Shown: positions 46,181 through 55,885 of the stretch, one piece after another
Numbering within the stretch: position 1 is the first letter of the stretch
Layout of the letters: the number at the start of each line of letters is the position of its first letter
Assembly: GCA_034401795.1 (NCBI GenBank)
Contig: CM067367.1
Coordinates: forward strand, 35,440,880-35,504,879
Direction: 5' to 3'
DNA: 64,000 bases
DNA from: Chaetoderma sp. LZ-2023a
Lineage: Eukaryota > Mollusca > Caudofoveata > Chaetodermatida > Chaetodermatidae
Translations under genes and position numbers: made by a program
The notes under the pieces: generated by a model
Seen by the model: only the letters and a program-made list of their open reading frames with translations
What the model was told of the DNA's origin: nothing
Database searches by the model: none

Positions 46181-47201
46181 TGTAGCTCACTGGGATATGC
46201 GCTGGTCCGCCATGTTGCTCCTCTCCATTGCACTGCATGTACAGGATGTGTGAGAGGGCTGGTTAGCTGCGGTTCTCGGGGCTGCGGATCCCATATCACA
46301 ACTCGCCGGATGGTACAAAGACTGGCTTCTGGAACCAGTGGAACAAAAACATTCCAGTGGTGCCAGGCGACCATTGCCGCCGAGATTGAACCTCACTGTC
46401 TCATCCCAACTGTTTGTGTCACCGGTATGACAGTCCATAAACTAATTTAAAAGTCCAGACATAATAATAATTAAAGAAGATAACTACGCAAACAATGGTA
46501 CTCGTTTGCTAGTAAATGAGCAAAATTACACAGTACATAGAACCAAACTGGTGTCCTTTCTACGTGGGCTCGCCGAGGTACCTCACAGATTCGTAAATCC
46601 TGCGAGGTATCCCTGTATGGCAGCATGCTAACAAGGCTACTTAAATAGTTTAATATAAACCAATTATACCCCTAGCACACACAAAATAATATTGTTGCAA
46701 GATGAAAGTGCCTCACATGGGCCTCGGTCACAGGAAAATGCCTTCAACGCCAAAGCGGAGGAAAAGAGCTGGCAAAAAGGGCCACTCTTTTGTTCAAACA
46801 AAAAGTTATGTGCAGTGAGTCAATCCTAGTGAGATTATAGTTAATGTGATGCACGCTGGTTTACGTGAAGACGGGTCGGATAACTTCCGAAGAATTCATG
46901 GGCCACTGTCTTATGTAGGTCCAAAGATACTGCATTGTTAGTTGCCGCTTTTAATTATGCGGACTTTCTGCTAAATTCTAACCTACCATTTAATTGTTAG
47001 ATATGCTTCCAAGCTTTGGCCGCAAGTGGCAGGGATTCCTACCTAACTTTGACACATAAGTCTAACTGGCAAAGATACCTGGCTTCCCGAAGGTTGCCCC
47101 GCATAGCATCTTCCTCAGAAAGACAGTGTGCGAACATGTTATGGAGTAACAGCTCCCGAATCATATGATGATCCGGTCATGTATCGCACTGCAACCACAT
47201 A

Positions 47202-48462
47202 CGAGAGGTGTTCAGTTTATTTTGTCACTACTTTCAAATAAGTATTTAATCAACAATAATTTATCACAAAATAATTTCATTGCAGAAGATGTTCAATTTG
47301 AGACCCGTGAGCATGATATATCAGTCTACAGCGCTTAGGCCAAGAAGAAAGGGCTTTATTGATCACAGTTTGACTTAGTGCCTTCCATTCGGTTTTGAGA
47401 GCACGTTTTAGACTGTTAGGACTTGTAACTTTCCACTTCTGTAGATGGCGCTTGACAATCCCCCAGATACTAAAGTCCATAGGGGCTGCATCCGGCGATT
47501 CGGCATCCATTCTTCAGGGCTAATGAATTTAACATTGTTCTGCTTTAAGTATGTTAAGCTCTTTCGTGCAGTATGAGAGGAGGCACGATCATGGTGAAAA
47601 ACCATGTCCTTCTGTTTGTTCCCTGGGAATAATTTGGGAACATCATGTTTCACATAGGGTCTCAAAACATGTTTGATGTAATAATCAGCATTGATTTTCA
47701 CATTCCGATCAATGAATTTAAGACTGGTCTTTCCGTAATGACTAACGCCTGCCCATACCATGAAACCAGGGGGAAACTGTCACGTTTAACAAACTTCAAC
47801 TTATCCATATCAATTTGTCCTTTCCTAACATAACAGACTCGCCGTTTTCCGTAGCTTCCACCTAGATAAAACATAGCCTCATTTGTGGTGACACAGTTTT
47901 TCCACTTCCCCGCACACAGCTTCAGGTACAGCCTCCAGCTCCTCTTCCTCCTCTTTTCAATCTGCTCTAGGGATAGTTTATGAACCAAACATTTTTTTCT
48001 CAGTTTTGCCTTGATAACACTGTTTATGGTGTTATTTACGGATCCCAAACTAATTCCTAATAGATTTCTCATCTCACGTTGTGTCGGTGGGTTAATTCTT
48101 GCTATCATTTTCTTTTGATTTTCAACGTAGCAGATGTTCCATGTGTTAGATTCGTCAATTGTCGTTCTTTTCCAATGTTATTCTTTACGCGATAAATGGT
48201 CCCCACACTGACACTGATATTTTCTTTCAAAAGTTCATTTCTGATCAGTGATGGCGTCATTTCCCTCCTCAAAAGATGGAGAATTACACCCTCCGCTCTC
48301 TCGCTTATTTTATGTCTTGGCATGTTGAGAACATTTAACAAACTAAACTAGCGTGTCGGTAAGCTCGTGGGCTTTGTAAACAGATATTGTGAGTGAGACA
48401 ATTGACCAAAAGTGTGCAGCAAGAAATCGTGCAATCTTGTGACAAAAACTGAACACCTCTCG
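47202..48462 (-). mobile_element. Mariner-type transposon (1,261 bp), inactive
   Basis: Inverted ends CGAGAGGTGTTCAGTTT on both sides (right end read in reverse), followed by TTTGTCAC with a 3-bp indel, and flanking TA at 47200-47201 and 48463-48464. It contains a broken transposase gene in reverse orientation. It sits inside the LTR at 46181-51990 and so is younger than that LTR. Confidence 0.9.
47277..48323 (-). pseudogene. Mariner-like transposase, frameshifted
   Basis: The likely start is MPRHKIS at 48323, with a helix-turn-helix N-terminus. Four reverse-strand pieces (48323-48105, 48108-47698, 47761-47408, 47510-47277) are joined only through frameshifts. Catalytic motifs: the first expected Asp is Asn (TTNEAMFYL), the second is in FHHDRASSHT, the third in SPDAAPMDFSIWG. 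About 37 residues separate the last two if the frameshift near 47510 is bridged, closer to DD37D (maT-like) than to classical DD34D. Product about 340 aa if whole; this one is dead. Confidence 0.85.
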
Positions 48463-50509
48463 TATAACATTTCTAGGACAATTTACTGTTCACATAAGCA
48501 ATTTAGAAAGCGCAATAGTATTTTAATGGTGGGAGTAAGAGGCAGATATCCATCCCTAGTGACCTTCCCGTGAGGGCGTGGTGGTCTCTATGACCGCACG
48601 CAGTCACCATACTGAGCTGGATGGAGATCTGCATCTCATCCGTCACCTGTGTGTTACGGAACCAACATTTTACCTGTCATTAGGGCTATGTTCCAGAACG
48701 CCAAGTGATGCACTGCAGGCCGGTGTTACATAAGATAATTTGTTTTCGCAGTGCTTCCTACCTTGGAAGGGGTATCTAAACTAACTGGTATCCAAAGATA
48801 CAGGGGGAATGTATGCGAAATCGACACTTTAGTTTTCACCGCTCGGAAACCCCGATAGTTTCACAGAGTCGGAGCCTGCCAACGTGTCGATTGGGTGCCC
48901 AGACAATTATTATGAAGCCTTGCAGCTGGAGGATCGTAGAAAGAGACAATCCGTCATCGTTGCTAAGAGGCCCTAAGGTAATTGGACAATTTATACAATC
49001 TAGCCAGTGTGCAGTGTTACATATCCGCCATAGTCGGAAAAGAGGCGTACACAATATGTCTCTGATGGAGAGATTGCCCCTAACTACTTTAAACATATCC
49101 TATCGAGCTAGAATAGCCAAGTTTAGTTGGTCACATGTCAGGCTCCAGCAATGTGAGCATGAACAGTGACCTCAGTGTAAAATTGATGTTGGGGGAAGTA
49201 GTGATGCGGATATAATGTTGCTGTATAGTATAGCCTAGCGTACTGCGTCCTAGAGGTTTTATATAAACAAAACAAAATAATTAGGATGGCTATTTGCCAT
49301 ATACATACCTAACTAGTACATTGCTAACAGTATATCAGGTCGTAAGACGTTGCGGTGCTTGCTAGTTGTGAGCACACAGAAATAAAGATAATATATACAG
49401 TATGAAACAGAAAATATAAAAATGCGGTCTCAGACGACCATGGAGGTACTTATTAGTCAACAGTACCTGTAACGGAATGAATGAATAAATACAATATTAC
49501 AATATTATAGCTACTTGAGTACCTATTGGTCATCGGTACGGAAAAAGTTCATAAATCACTGTAGTTGTTGCGCTACAGATGAGTAGCGTGAGGTGGCACG
49601 ATTCAGTTGCTGGGAAGATTTCTGCAGGCAGACTGTTGATGCGGCTCACTCTCAAGACAGAGAAGAAGAACGACTGTAAATGGATGTCCATTAGATAGTC
49701 ATAATAACTAATACATGAATTTACACAATAAATTATAAAGCGTCCGTCCGGCGACGGTAGTTTGAAAGTTGCCCATAACAAGGAGGGCTACAGTTGTAAT
49801 TAAGTATTGCATGTACATAACTGCGTACACCATGCGGGATACCTCGCATAGCTCTTGCGGTCTACTGGGCAGAATCCCACCAGACAGTGGCCTAAAAGTT
49901 AATTAAACACACGACATGCTGTACAGAGGTTTGATAGCACTTTTTAGCATGGTCCAGAAGACCCGGCAAGTTATCCACCAAGAATCACCTTGGCTCTACA
50001 TCCTGTAGAGTTTACATCGGGGCCGTAAGGCCCATCCGCAAGGAAGCTCCTCTGTAGGTTGATCCAGATAGGGAGTCCTTATTTATTTAGTTGCCCTCGG
50101 ATGGCCGTTCGAGAGTTTACAAAAACTTGTTGTTGTGGATATAAGGTTGCTCACCGGCATAGGAGATCTGAATTCCGAAGGGCACTGCTGCAGTGTAGGA
50201 TACCGCAGTCAGTAAGCAGTTAGCCCATGTCTAGCACACAGTAGCCAATCAGCGTGCAACGTAAAAGGGTGACGTGGCAATCGCGTAATCAGCGCATTCT
50301 CCATTCACTTAATACATACACGCGATTACGACGTCCAAGCAATATTTTGAAAATAATTTCAGGGAGCCATTTATGGATAACTCGACCATTTCTGATCCGA
50401 TCTTAAAAAGGAAACAGTTTTGGAATCCTCGTCTCATTCTGGTCCTGATCCCTACCAAGGACGATGAGAATGGAGTGATTTGAAGAAATCACAAGTACCA
50501 ACTCGGTAC

Positions 50510-51010
50510 ACTATAAGTATACACCCTCTTCCGCTACAAGGTTGATCATTACCCAAAGCACAGCATGATCACCATAAATACTCATAACAAACTCCCCCCC
50601 CCCCACCCCAACCAAACACCACGCTTGACAAAAATCCATATCAACAGATACCGTCCTACATTTCCCTTTCACCAAAAGCATGCGGTAGCCTTCACGTTGG
50701 TGAAAGTTAACTGCATGGAAAAGCACCATTACGTGCCCCTTGGTACATCCCTCCATAGGGAACGGCATAAAATTCGAATACCGGGAAACAGCTTCACATA
50801 TGTACGTAATTTTAGACTGCTTTGATAAGGGGGCAGGACACACCGCAGTCTGCCGTCAGTTCGAGTAGGAATTTGCTACCTAATGGAAATTCGATAATGG
50901 ATTGATCTAAGCACGGCGACATTTCTAAATGTTAGCTGTAATCAGCTGATAATGGCAAATTTCGCTTCCTCTACAATGACGTCACGCCGACCACGTGACA
51001 CGTAGCTAAT
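50510..51010. repeat. Block inverted relative to 54300-54650
   Basis: CCGCAGTCTGCCGTC then GAGTAGGAATTTGCTACC (50840-50875) and ATGGATTGATCTAAG (50898) match the reverse strand of 54340-54450 in the same order. Both also contain C-run tracts (50591-50604 here; G-runs at 54485-54533 there). It is not found in the LTR at 62197-64000, so it is probably part of the 2.2-kb insertion into this LTR. Confidence 0.6.
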
Positions 51011-51249
51011 TAAAGTTCGGATTTATTCGTGAGGAGTAGATGGATTGTCAACTAATGTGTTATAAAATTGTTAATATTTAACCAGTTAGTTAAATTTAGT
51101 CAGATATAAATGTTATGCAGAGAGGTGAATACTACTAGTATATACCAATATTTTCACCGGACTTCATTGTTGGCAGAAATACTTTAACAGTCAGGATGCC
51201 ACAGACTGCAAACTCGGAAACCAAGCACTACGAGCAACATGCTAGGCAA

Positions 51250-51710
51250 TGAACGGATTTTAGAATAAGATAGCTAAAGAAGCTAATTACAATCCCAAAG
51301 CCTTCCACAAAGAGGTCAAAGGCAAACTAAAGGCGCACTCCGGCATTTACAATCTGGCGCAGGACGATGGTAGGACTGCAGCAACAGGCAATGCCATAGG
51401 AAATATACTAAATGACTTATTTGCCAGTGTTTTACCGGGGAAGATAGGTGGTGTGTTCATTGCACACAACATCATATCAACAAACCCTTGCATGATATCA
51501 AATTAACATGATAGATGATATTCATCACCACATACATTGGAAACTCTGTGAATCACTCATTTGCTCTTCCACTGTTTGTCAAATTTTCAGGGTCATTGGA
51601 CGAGGGCAATAGTACTCCCATCTTTAAAAAGGGTGGCAAAATATTCGCAGGTGACTATAGTCTTATGATCTTAACTTCGTTTTGCTTTAAGGTGTGTAGC
51701 ACGGACTGAC
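51250..51710 (+). mobile_element. Non-LTR retrotransposon (LINE) RT fragment
   Basis: 51258-51445 reads IAKEANYNPKAFHKEVKGKL, KAHSGIYNLAQDDGRTAATG, NAIGNILNDLFASVL, the linker before the RT domain in CR1/Jockey-like ORF2 proteins. 51585-51706 gives STPIFKKGGKIFAGDYSLMI and LTSFCFKVCS, the start of the RT fingers (family form TPIFKKG..NYRP.SL). A deletion and stops separate the two. No endonuclease or 3' end. Confidence 0.7.
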
Positions 51711-51990
51711 CGGACAGGTACTGACTGGCCAGCAAAGCTGGGTACAGAATGGCCACTCCGGATTCGCTCCAAGCACGCCCCCTCGGTAGGATAGTACACG
51801 TACATAAACCCTATGAGAGAGGTTTTCGTTAAAATCGGCTAAGTCCGATAAAATGCGTGGTGCGCATGCACGCGCGTCAGAGCTTCCCTAACAACATGTC
51901 TCAGAATAGGAAGTGGGTGCATGCCTATAGTGTGCTGAGTAGGTACTCGTAAATGTTTATAATTCATCCGTTCCCGTTGTTTTTGGTACC

Positions 51991-52925
51991 GATTAGGACC
52001 AGAATTAAACGAGCTTTCCACCCACTCCTAGTTTGACGCCCGTGGCAAACGATCACGCATGGCGGATTGAGTGTACTGGAGCGTGCTAGGCAGGAATTAT
52101 AGACTTCCCGAGTAGGCGTGTAGCTGAGAGGAGAGTGGCGCAAAAGACGTGTGTTCATAAGACAGGGCACATAGGGTGCTAAACAGTTTGGGAGGGAGGC
52201 ATACCATTGATTTAAATTTTTGACCTAGAATTATTTTTCCAGGTCTTTTTTTTTTGTGTGTGTGTTTATCTCTTGGTGCGTGCATATTTTATTATTTAGA
52301 ACAGTGATTTCCTAAACAATAGCTCGCATGGGTGTTCTCTTTGTTGCGGATAATTATTTTTCCGCAGAGAACACCCAAGCTCCAACGTACCATAATTACA
52401 ATACAGTAGAATGTATACAGGTTATATAATCATGTAACTATACCTGACAAGAGTATCACAGATTGGTTTAATTACATTGTGCACCCTGGGTAAATAAAGG
52501 GATGCATATAGATATGTATATATATTAGTGGTATGCATCCTGATTATATGAGCAGATGCATACAGTGCGGATTCCGCACAAGCCGCTCTCGCTGCCCGAA
52601 ATCCACCCCATCGTACTGATGCAGGGTTTAAAAATAATAAGAAAAATAATATATAATAATAAAGTAAAAAGACTAGTTCATCAGGCAGCCCCAGCGTACC
52701 TGAGACTGCATGACGGGATTATAACATATTCGCTACGGTGTGTTGTGTGCTTACGTCACACGTTTTATGGTGAGACACAGCTACGCAAGAATATTGCGCA
52801 GCTGTGTAGGATGACCGTAGTCAGCCTAGGGACTGGGTTTCGATTGTTAAAAAACATAAATAATAATAATAATAAGAAAAGGTATTTAAAAAATAAACAT
52901 AATAATAATTCGCACAACTATTGAT
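51991..52925. other. No gene; strong hairpin at 52330-52376
   Basis: 52330-52339 (GGGTGTTCTC) pairs with 52367-52376, and inner TGCGGA (52345-52350) pairs with TCCGCA (52361-52366), leaving a 10-base loop. A poly-T/GT tract lies at 52244-52266. (AAT)n occurs at 52858-52876. The 122-codon forward frame at 52556-52924 has no motif and ends in the Asn-rich microsatellite, so I do not call it. Confidence 0.45.
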
Positions 52926-53455
52926 AAATCCTGCTCTTCCCTGCTGCAACCTCGGCAAAAGTGTCCACAAACATCTGCAGTGAAGTTTCCCCAGCGGGTC
53001 TGCGTACCGCGACTCGTACATGATGGACGTGGCGGGTGATCCACCACTGCCGATATATCACTACTATACAGGGCCATCTCTGGAAGGCTATAGCTGGAGG
53101 ATGGTGCGGATGTGTCCATGGAAGTGCTAGTGGTGCCGGAAATGATGACTGGTGACATGCGAAGTGGTGGTGGTGAGGTGACTGCTGACATCACTGTCGT
53201 TGTTGACGTGGTTGGTGTGGTTCGCGCTGCTGAGTGCTGTGAGTCGGATTAGCGGTCGCCGGAATGGTGATGTCTTCGTGGATGCTGCTGCTGATGCTGT
53301 TGTGGATGCGGTGCTGGCAGATAGCTTCCGGATCTTCGTGGACTTCAGAAGTTTACTCGCAGTTGGCACGGCGCAAATTTCTTGTGAACGTGCTATGCGT
53401 CTCTTCCCGGTGTAAGGACGTTCCGGTGTTGTTATCTTCTGAATTGCTGGATCCG
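52926..53455 (-). pseudogene. Possible frameshifted continuation of the 281-aa frame
   Basis: Reverse-strand frames 53369-53127 (Ser/Thr-rich, STASTTASAAASTKTSPF) and 53194-52886 (Ser-rich, ending VCGHFCRGCSREEQD) continue the same Ser/Thr composition without starts of their own. They may be the distal part of the upstream protein after frameshifts. Confidence 0.35.
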
Positions 53456-54301
53456 TTAGTGTGCTGCTCCGTGGGTGCGTGGTTGTGCAGTCATGCTGGT
53501 TTGTGATGCGGTGGTCGGGATCGCTTCCGTAAGGATGATCTCCTCGTCAATGATAAGGCTACAATCCGAAATGTCCTGTAACGCTGGTCCTGGCACGACC
53601 GTCGCAATAACTACTGAAATGGGCTGGCCGATTACGGATGTGGATGCTGATGCTGGTGACATGTGTGATGCGGATGGTAGCGGTGTTGCGGGTGCTGCTT
53701 GAGTGGAAACTGCAGGTGGTGCTGGTACCGTTACTGCAGGTGCTGGCCGTGCTGATGGTGCTGTTGGTTCCATCATGATGGTGGCGATGGTTGCATAGTA
53801 GTTCAAGGCGTGCTGTGTTGCGGATACAGTGGTTGCTGTTGCTGGTCGGTAGTGTGGGAAGTCTGACTGTCGCCATTTCGTACGTTTAGTTTTGGCCATT
53901 TTCTTCGTAGGAAGCACATTAATAGGAAGTCTAGTTTCGAAACGAGCGGCTAGCACTTCAACGTTTTCACTTTGTTGACCAGGCTGTAATGTAACTACAA
54001 GCACACGATGTTTATCCGTCAACGCATGGGTCACACCATAATGGGTAGCGGTATAAAGGTATTTGCAGTCCGTACAAAGAGTTCTCTGCATAAGATGGTC
54101 ACGATTAACATGCAGAATCAAGTCCGAATTGTGGGAGAAGGTGCGCCTATATGGCTGTCCGTTGAGCTGAAATACTGAAAACGGATATTTCTTTCCAGAT
54201 GGTGCTGGTATCGACTCTTCCGAACTGTCGGACAAGGCAAGGTCCTCGACAAGTGACCTCTTAGGAAGTAAGTGGAGTGCGGTGTCAACTTTATCAGACA
54301 T
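53456..54301 (-). CDS. Unknown 281-aa protein in gypsy copy B, C2H2-like finger
   Basis: Opens with ATG at 54301 (MSDKVDTALHLLPKRSLVED) and is uninterrupted to 53456. Residues about 20-35 are acidic/Ser-rich (ALSDSSEES). About 40-75 resembles a finger lacking its Cys pair (NSDLILHVNRDH). Next comes a C2H2-type pattern, C-x2-C-x12-H-x5-H, in LCTDCKYLYTATHYGVTH. A basic patch follows (KKMAKTKRTKWRQ, possible nuclear signal). The C-terminal half is Pro/Ala/Thr/Ser-rich. It lies downstream of integrase on copy B's strand, where some gypsy elements carry an extra gene, but it has no signal peptide or membrane segment, so it is not an envelope protein. Copy A has no counterpart. Host-derived or element-encoded, I cannot say. 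Confidence 0.5.
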   Translation of the reverse strand: MSDKVDTALHLLPKRSLVEDLALSDSSEESIPAPSGKKYPFSVFQLNGQPYRRTFSHNSDLILHVNRDHLMQRTLCTDCKYLYTATHYGVTHALTDKHRVLVVTLQPGQQSENVEVLAARFETRLPINVLPTKKMAKTKRTKWRQSDFPHYRPATATTVSATQHALNYYATIATIMMEPTAPSARPAPAVTVPAPPAVSTQAAPATPLPSASHMSPASASTSVIGQPISVVIATVVPGPALQDISDCSLIIDEEIILTEAIPTTASQTSMTAQPRTHGAAH

Positions 54302-54650
54302 TTCACTCTGTAATGGCCAAACCCGTGGGCGGAACAGAGTTATTTTAGAGCGCGGATGACGAAGAAGGGTGCTGTTGTAACTTGAATCAATCCATTGTCG
54401 AATTCAACTTTTTGGTAGCAAATTCCTACTCATGACGGACGGCAGACTGCGGGCATCCTGCTCTCTTAATAATATTGGGCTTGGCAGGGGGGGGGGAGGG
54501 AGTGTGTGGGTGGGCGGGGGCGGGGGGGGGGGATTCCCCCGTAGTGTGTACTGTAGATGGCTGCGGTGTGCTCCTTTCCATATGATCAGTTTTCCGTAAA
54601 CCGAATAAGAATGTGATTGCAGAAAAGTTGACTGGTGTTGATCGGAGTAG
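54300..54650. repeat. Block inverted relative to 50510-51010, G-rich core
   Basis: Lies immediately upstream of the 281-aa frame and includes GTAGCAAATTCCTACTCATG (54416) and CGGCAGACTGCGGGCATCC (54440). 54485-54533 is G-rich with runs of 4-11 G, a strong G-quadruplex candidate on the forward strand. It may contain the promoter for the unknown frame. Confidence 0.55.
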
Positions 54651-55103
54651 TGTACTGTTGTAGGGAAGTCTGGGCTGCTGGATGACGCTGGTGTATTGCA
54701 GATTGGGCATATCCAGGTTTCCATGCTGGTGAATGCTGAGTCTGTTGCGGTTGTGGAAAAGTCGGGATCGCAGGAAGTGATATACTTCCCGCATCATGAG
54801 AGAGGAATGTTGTGGAAAATCGTGTCTCTAGCTTTTCTTGATTTAAGACGTTAGGTGCTTGCAGTATCTTGTTGTTGCTGGTGTTGATTGTCTCCGTTAT
54901 ATCCTCTCTATAATCGGATATGTATGTAGTATTTGCAGAATGGTGAATTGATGTATCCAGCCTTGCGGGCAAGTGTGTTCTGTGTGCTCTTGGATTTCTG
55001 TGTCCAGTGTGATGTTCTGACTGCTCACGGTGGTGGGGGGGGGGGCTTGGTCGGGCAGTTTTGGTAAGCGTTGCCCTTGAAAAAAGGGAGTGGTCACCTC
55101 CAC
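54651..55103 (-). pseudogene. Pro/Gln/Thr-rich reverse-strand frames of copy B
   Basis: 54972-54586 and 55103-54897 encode low-complexity sequences (FPQPQQTQHSPAW, HQRHPAAQTSLQQY; PKLPDQAPPPTTVSS). They are on the element's strand between the pol tail and the unknown frame. No domain. Possibly part of an extended pol tail or of the unknown gene's 5' part. Confidence 0.35.
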
Positions 55104-55263
55104 TTACATGAAGGTTGGTACTCTGTCGTAGTTTTTAAGTACCGGGAAAATCTGATCCAAGAGTCTGCTGAACAGTTGCTTCCCTGCCCACGGCCTGCGG
55201 GGCTGGTGGTGGGGCGTGGGGGGGGGGGGTTGGTGGGGATGGGTGGGTGGGGGGGGGGGGAGA

Positions 55264-55885
55264 GTTGGTTGCTGCGGTGTGGGATACCACCTCCTCTGTA
55301 AAAGCGGACTCTCTCATATCTGAAGAGTGACGGTCTACAGACGATGAGTGGAGTGTGAAGTGGACGGGACGAATGATGTCCGAACTTGGTGCATAGAGAA
55401 GAGACGCGTTTTGGAGATGGGGTGGTGGTCGTGCTGATGGTCGACGAGCACCTTGGGTGAGCTGTGGTTGCACGATTTTGGGGCGTGGTCAGGTACACCG
55501 AGTTGTGCGGTTTTGCTGTTCTCCAAAACGAGCGAAGGCCTCATCCAGCCTCTTCACTTCCATGCTATCCATTACATCTTCCACCCCACAAGAAGGTGGT
55601 TGGTTGCTGTGGTGCAGGATGCCACCTCCCCTGTAACAGCTGACTCTCTCATATCTGAAGAGTGACGGTCTACAGACAACGAGTGGAGTGTGAAGTGGAC
55701 AGGACGAATGATGTCCGAACTTGGTGCATAGAGAAGAGACGTGCATTGGAGATGGGGTGGCCATCGTGCTGATGGTCGGGAAGCACCTTGAGTGGGGGGT
55801 GGTTGCACGATTTCGGGGGTGTGGTCGGGTACACTGAGTTGTGTGGTTTTGCTGTTCTCCAAAACGAGGCCTCATCCAGCCTCTC
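55264..55885 (-). repeat. 335-bp tandem duplication in copy B pol tail
   Basis: 55264-55598 and 55599-55885 are highly similar (GTTGGTTGCTG start, CTCTCTCATATCTGAAGAGT, GAATGATGTCCGAACTTGGT, CTGTTCTCCAAAACGA). The second copy is shorter at its end. Both encode the RPSLFRYERV / MHQVRTSFV-type tail found once in copy A (around 45.5 kb), so the duplication is specific to copy B. G-runs at 55210-55262 adjoin it. Confidence 0.85.

Larger units (their letters stand above)
46181..51990 (-). repeat. Reverse-oriented gypsy LTR with nested insertions
   Basis: Its 3' end (CTACA on the reverse strand, 46181) is defined by comparison with copy B's LTR at 62197, where the primer site follows. Homology to 62197-64000 continues in order: 46340-46450, 46551-46720, 48740-48800, 48831-49270, 49470-49630 and 51910-51990. 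Interruptions are a mariner element (47202-48462) and about 2.2 kb of extra sequence (about 49.7-51.9 kb). It may be the 3' LTR of copy B or a separate solo LTR. A TATA-like TTATAAA lies at about 51957-51963 on the reverse strand. Confidence 0.65.

Noticed and set aside
46163..46450. 95-codon forward frame (and 62169-62435 reverse) as a gene
   Set aside because: Homologous LTR ends read in different frames and strands; no shared protein.
52556..52924. 122-codon forward frame
   Set aside because: Ends in an AAT microsatellite (poly-Asn), lacks any motif and is opposite in strand to the element; treated as chance.
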